From DATGZH01 sp035297265 (GTDB lineage: Bacteria; Actinomycetota; Acidimicrobiia; Acidimicrobiales; RAAP-2): a DNA stretch of 64,000 bases. The notes beneath the pieces were generated by a model, which did not search any database, was not told the origin of the DNA, and was given only the letters and a program-made list of their open reading frames with translations. The stretch lies in contig DATGZH010000017.1 in the NCBI GenBank assembly GCA_035297265.1, forward strand, positions 1 to 64,000, written 5' to 3'. Shown piece by piece: positions 62,344-64,000 of the stretch (positions within the stretch are counted from its first letter, which is position 1; every line of letters begins with the position of its first letter). Both the position numbers and the translations under genes were made by a program.

Positions 62344-63591
62344 CTACGAGCGACCCGGCAAGGCCGGGACCGCGACGGGGGCCCCGATGGCCTGCCCTCT
62401 CGGCAGTTCGACCGAGAACTCGAGTCCTCCGCCGTCGAGGGTCCGGGCCGCCACGGTCGTGCCGTGGGCGACGGCCACCGCCTGGACGACCGAGAGCCCG
62501 AGTCCGACCCCCCCGTCGTCGGGGGTGGGAGCGCCACCTTCCCACCGACGGAAGGGCTCGAACAGTGTCGGGACGACGTCGGCCGGCACCTCCCCGCCGC
62601 CGTTGGCGATGGTGAGGAAGGCACCCTCGGCGTTGCTCCCGGTGCGGACCCTCACCCAGCCGCCGGACACGTTGTGGTGGACGGCGTTCTGCACGAGGTT
62701 GCTCACCATCCGCTCCAGGAGCACGAGGTCACCGCGGGCGATCGCCCGATCGAGGTCCGCGGTGACATCGAGCTCGGCCTCCCTGATCGCCGGGTCCGCC
62801 TCGTCCAGGGCGTCCTCCACCAGGGTGGCCAGGTCGACGTCCTCGGTGCTCTGCAGACCCTGGTCGCTCGTGGTCAGGGTGAGGAGGGCGGCGATCAACC
62901 GCTCGCTGCGGTCGACGGCCCGACGGACCTTCACCGCCATCGTGGTCAGCTGCGCCTCGGTCGGCGTGGTCTTGGCCAGCGTCACGTCGATCGCCGTGCG
63001 CATGACCGTGAGCGGCGTCCGCAGCTCGTGGGAGGCGTTGGCCACGAACCGGCGTTGACTGGCGAACGCCGCGTCCAGCCGCTCGAGCATCTCGTCGAAC
63101 GTGTCGGCCAGCTCCTTCAGCTCGTCCTTCGGACCGCCTAGGGCCAGTCGCTCCCCGAGATGCTCCTCCGACGCCCGCCGGGCGGTCTCGGTGATGGTCC
63201 GCACCGGACGGAGCACGCGGCCGGCCATCACCCAGCCGAGGGCACCCGAGGCCACCGTCATGACCCCGAGCCCGAGGAGGGAGTAGAGGAGCAGGGTGTC
63301 GAGCGTCAGGGCCCGCTGGTCGGCCGAGCCGGCCTTGGCCCCGGCGGTGAAGGCGAACTTGCACTTCTCGAGGAGGTTGGGCGACGGGTGCGGCGTGGAC
63401 TTGCAGACCGCAAGGAGCTGCTGAGCTTCGACCGCCTTGGGTTGGACGGACGAGGACCTGCCCGAGAGGTTGCTCGCGACGAGCCCGTAGGTGAGACCGA
63501 GCAGCGCCGAGCCGGCGGCGAGGAACAACAAGGCGTACAGGAGGGTCAGCCGCGTGCGGACCCGCTCCGGCCAGAGACGACGGAGGCTCAC
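62344..63591 (-). CDS. Sensor histidine kinase
   Basis: A 415-residue membrane kinase from GTG 63591, overlapping the regulator stop as GTGA. Membrane helices lie at about 14-37 and 98-123, with a short extracytoplasmic loop between them that holds two cysteines (C63 and C77). HAMP follows, then HisKA with H188 in 'FVANASHELRTPLTVM' and HATPase_c with 'VSNLVQNAVHHNVSGGW', 'IANGGGEVPADVVPTLFEPF' and 'DDGGVGLGLSVVQAV'. The signal is unknown; paired cysteines suggest a redox or structural disulfide. This is the QseC/TcrY-like type. Confidence 0.92.
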   Translation of the reverse strand: MSLRRLWPERVRTRLTLLYALLFLAAGSALLGLTYGLVASNLSGRSSSVQPKAVEAQQLLAVCKSTPHPSPNLLEKCKFAFTAGAKAGSADQRALTLDTLLLYSLLGLGVMTVASGALGWVMAGRVLRPVRTITETARRASEEHLGERLALGGPKDELKELADTFDEMLERLDAAFASQRRFVANASHELRTPLTVMRTAIDVTLAKTTPTEAQLTTMAVKVRRAVDRSERLIAALLTLTTSDQGLQSTEDVDLATLVEDALDEADPAIREAELDVTADLDRAIARGDLVLLERMVSNLVQNAVHHNVSGGWVRVRTGSNAEGAFLTIANGGGEVPADVVPTLFEPFRRWEGGAPTPDDGGVGLGLSVVQAVAVAHGTTVAARTLDGGGLEFSVELPRGQAIGAPVAVPALPGRS

Positions 63592-63998
63592 CGCCACCGG
63601 TACCCGCTGCCGACGACGGTCTCGATGGCGTCGGGTGGACCGAGCTTGCGGCGCAGCCGGCCGAGGGTGACCGTGACGGTCCGGCTGAACGGGTCGGCGT
63701 GCTCGTCCCACACCCGTTCCAGGAGGTCCTCGGCGCTCACCACCGCGCCGTCCGCCACCAGCAGGACCTCGAGCACCCCGAGCTCCTTCTTCGTGAGGGA
63801 GAGCGGCCGGCCGCCCCGGCTGGCCCGCCGCCGGGCCCGGTCGAGCACCAGGTCGCCCCGGACGAGCACGGGCGAGGTCGACGGGGCCCGCCGGGCGAGC
63901 GCGTGCACCCGGGCCACTAGCTCCTCGAAGGCGAAGGGCTTCGTCAGGTAGTCGTCAGCGCCGAGGTTGAGGCCTTCGACCCGGGCCTCGATCGCTCC
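63588..63998 (-). CDS. OmpR-family response regulator (5' end outside window)
   Basis: The frame enters from the right edge; about 136 residues are visible. They start inside the receiver domain, with 'GADDYLTKPF' carrying the conserved lysine, and continue into a winged-helix domain ('LTKKELGVLEVLLVADGAVVSAEDLLERVW', 'TVTLGRLRRKLG', 'IETVVGSGYRWR'). It pairs with the kinase overlapping its stop. The phospho-acceptor Asp lies beyond the edge. Confidence 0.92.
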   Translation of the reverse strand, partial: GAIEARVEGLNLGADDYLTKPFAFEELVARVHALARRAPSTSPVLVRGDLVLDRARRRASRGGRPLSLTKKELGVLEVLLVADGAVVSAEDLLERVWDEHADPFSRTVTVTLGRLRRKLGPPDAIETVVGSGYRWR

Positions 63999-64000
63999 GG

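Overview
The window is about 70% G+C DNA dense with genes, many starting at GTG and often overlapping the previous stop by four bases. The gene order and content point to an actinobacterium. A rod-shape mre cluster sits inside the tig-clpP-clpX-folC-ndk-rne-rplU-rpmA-obg-proB-proA-nadD-rsfS block known from Mycobacterium. The window also has an MtrAB-like two-component pair with a GerMN lipoprotein, a maleylpyruvate isomerase (mycothiol) family protein, and secreted proteins built from 42-residue 'YWLVASDGGIFAFGDA' repeats. I place it in or near class Acidimicrobiia, which is inference from gene content only.

Layout. 1-3281 (+): tail of an ABC substrate-binding protein, then a response regulator, a histidine kinase and a GerMN lipoprotein. 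3295-4629 (-): rsfS, a small membrane protein and nadD. 4693-9395 (+): class II DAHP synthase, a secreted repeat protein with a glycosidase-like C-terminus, an ECF-type sigma factor and its membrane partner. 9451-10753 (-): a G1 glutamic peptidase and a VapD-like protein. 11116-18127 (-): a terminator hairpin closing an obg-proB-proA-MoxR-VWA-phosphatase operon. 18176-20363: a DtxR-family repressor (-), then purine nucleoside phosphorylase and a methyltransferase (+). 20586-22763: a lower-GC island with two unfamiliar genes. 22970-39157 (-): the housekeeping block from rpmA, rplU and rne through two radical-SAM-linked genes, mrdA-mreDCB, ndk, folC, clpX, clpP and tig to a DinB-like enzyme. 39280-64000: accessory genes on both strands. 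These include two GGDEF-EAL proteins, a TnpB remnant, an amidohydrolase, tRNA-Pro(UGG), methyltransferases, an alpha/beta hydrolase-cyclase fusion, an orphan ParA, a VapBC toxin-antitoxin pair and a truncated two-component system.

Functionally, the central minus-strand block joins protein folding and proteolysis (tig, clpP, clpX), cell-wall elongation (mreBCD, mrdA), nucleotide and folate metabolism, RNA processing, ribosome assembly (obg, rsfS) and proline/NAD synthesis. Relative to the Mycobacterium order, the block is interrupted between rpmA and obg and between proA and nadD. It also carries a roughly 150-bp element with 16-bp inverted ends and 8-bp direct flanking repeats between clpX and folC. 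I see no CRISPR array, prophage or integrative element. The most distinctive observations are this small element, the DtxR-family repressor lacking two standard metal ligands, the TnpB remnant abutting a GGDEF-EAL gene, and the low-GC island.
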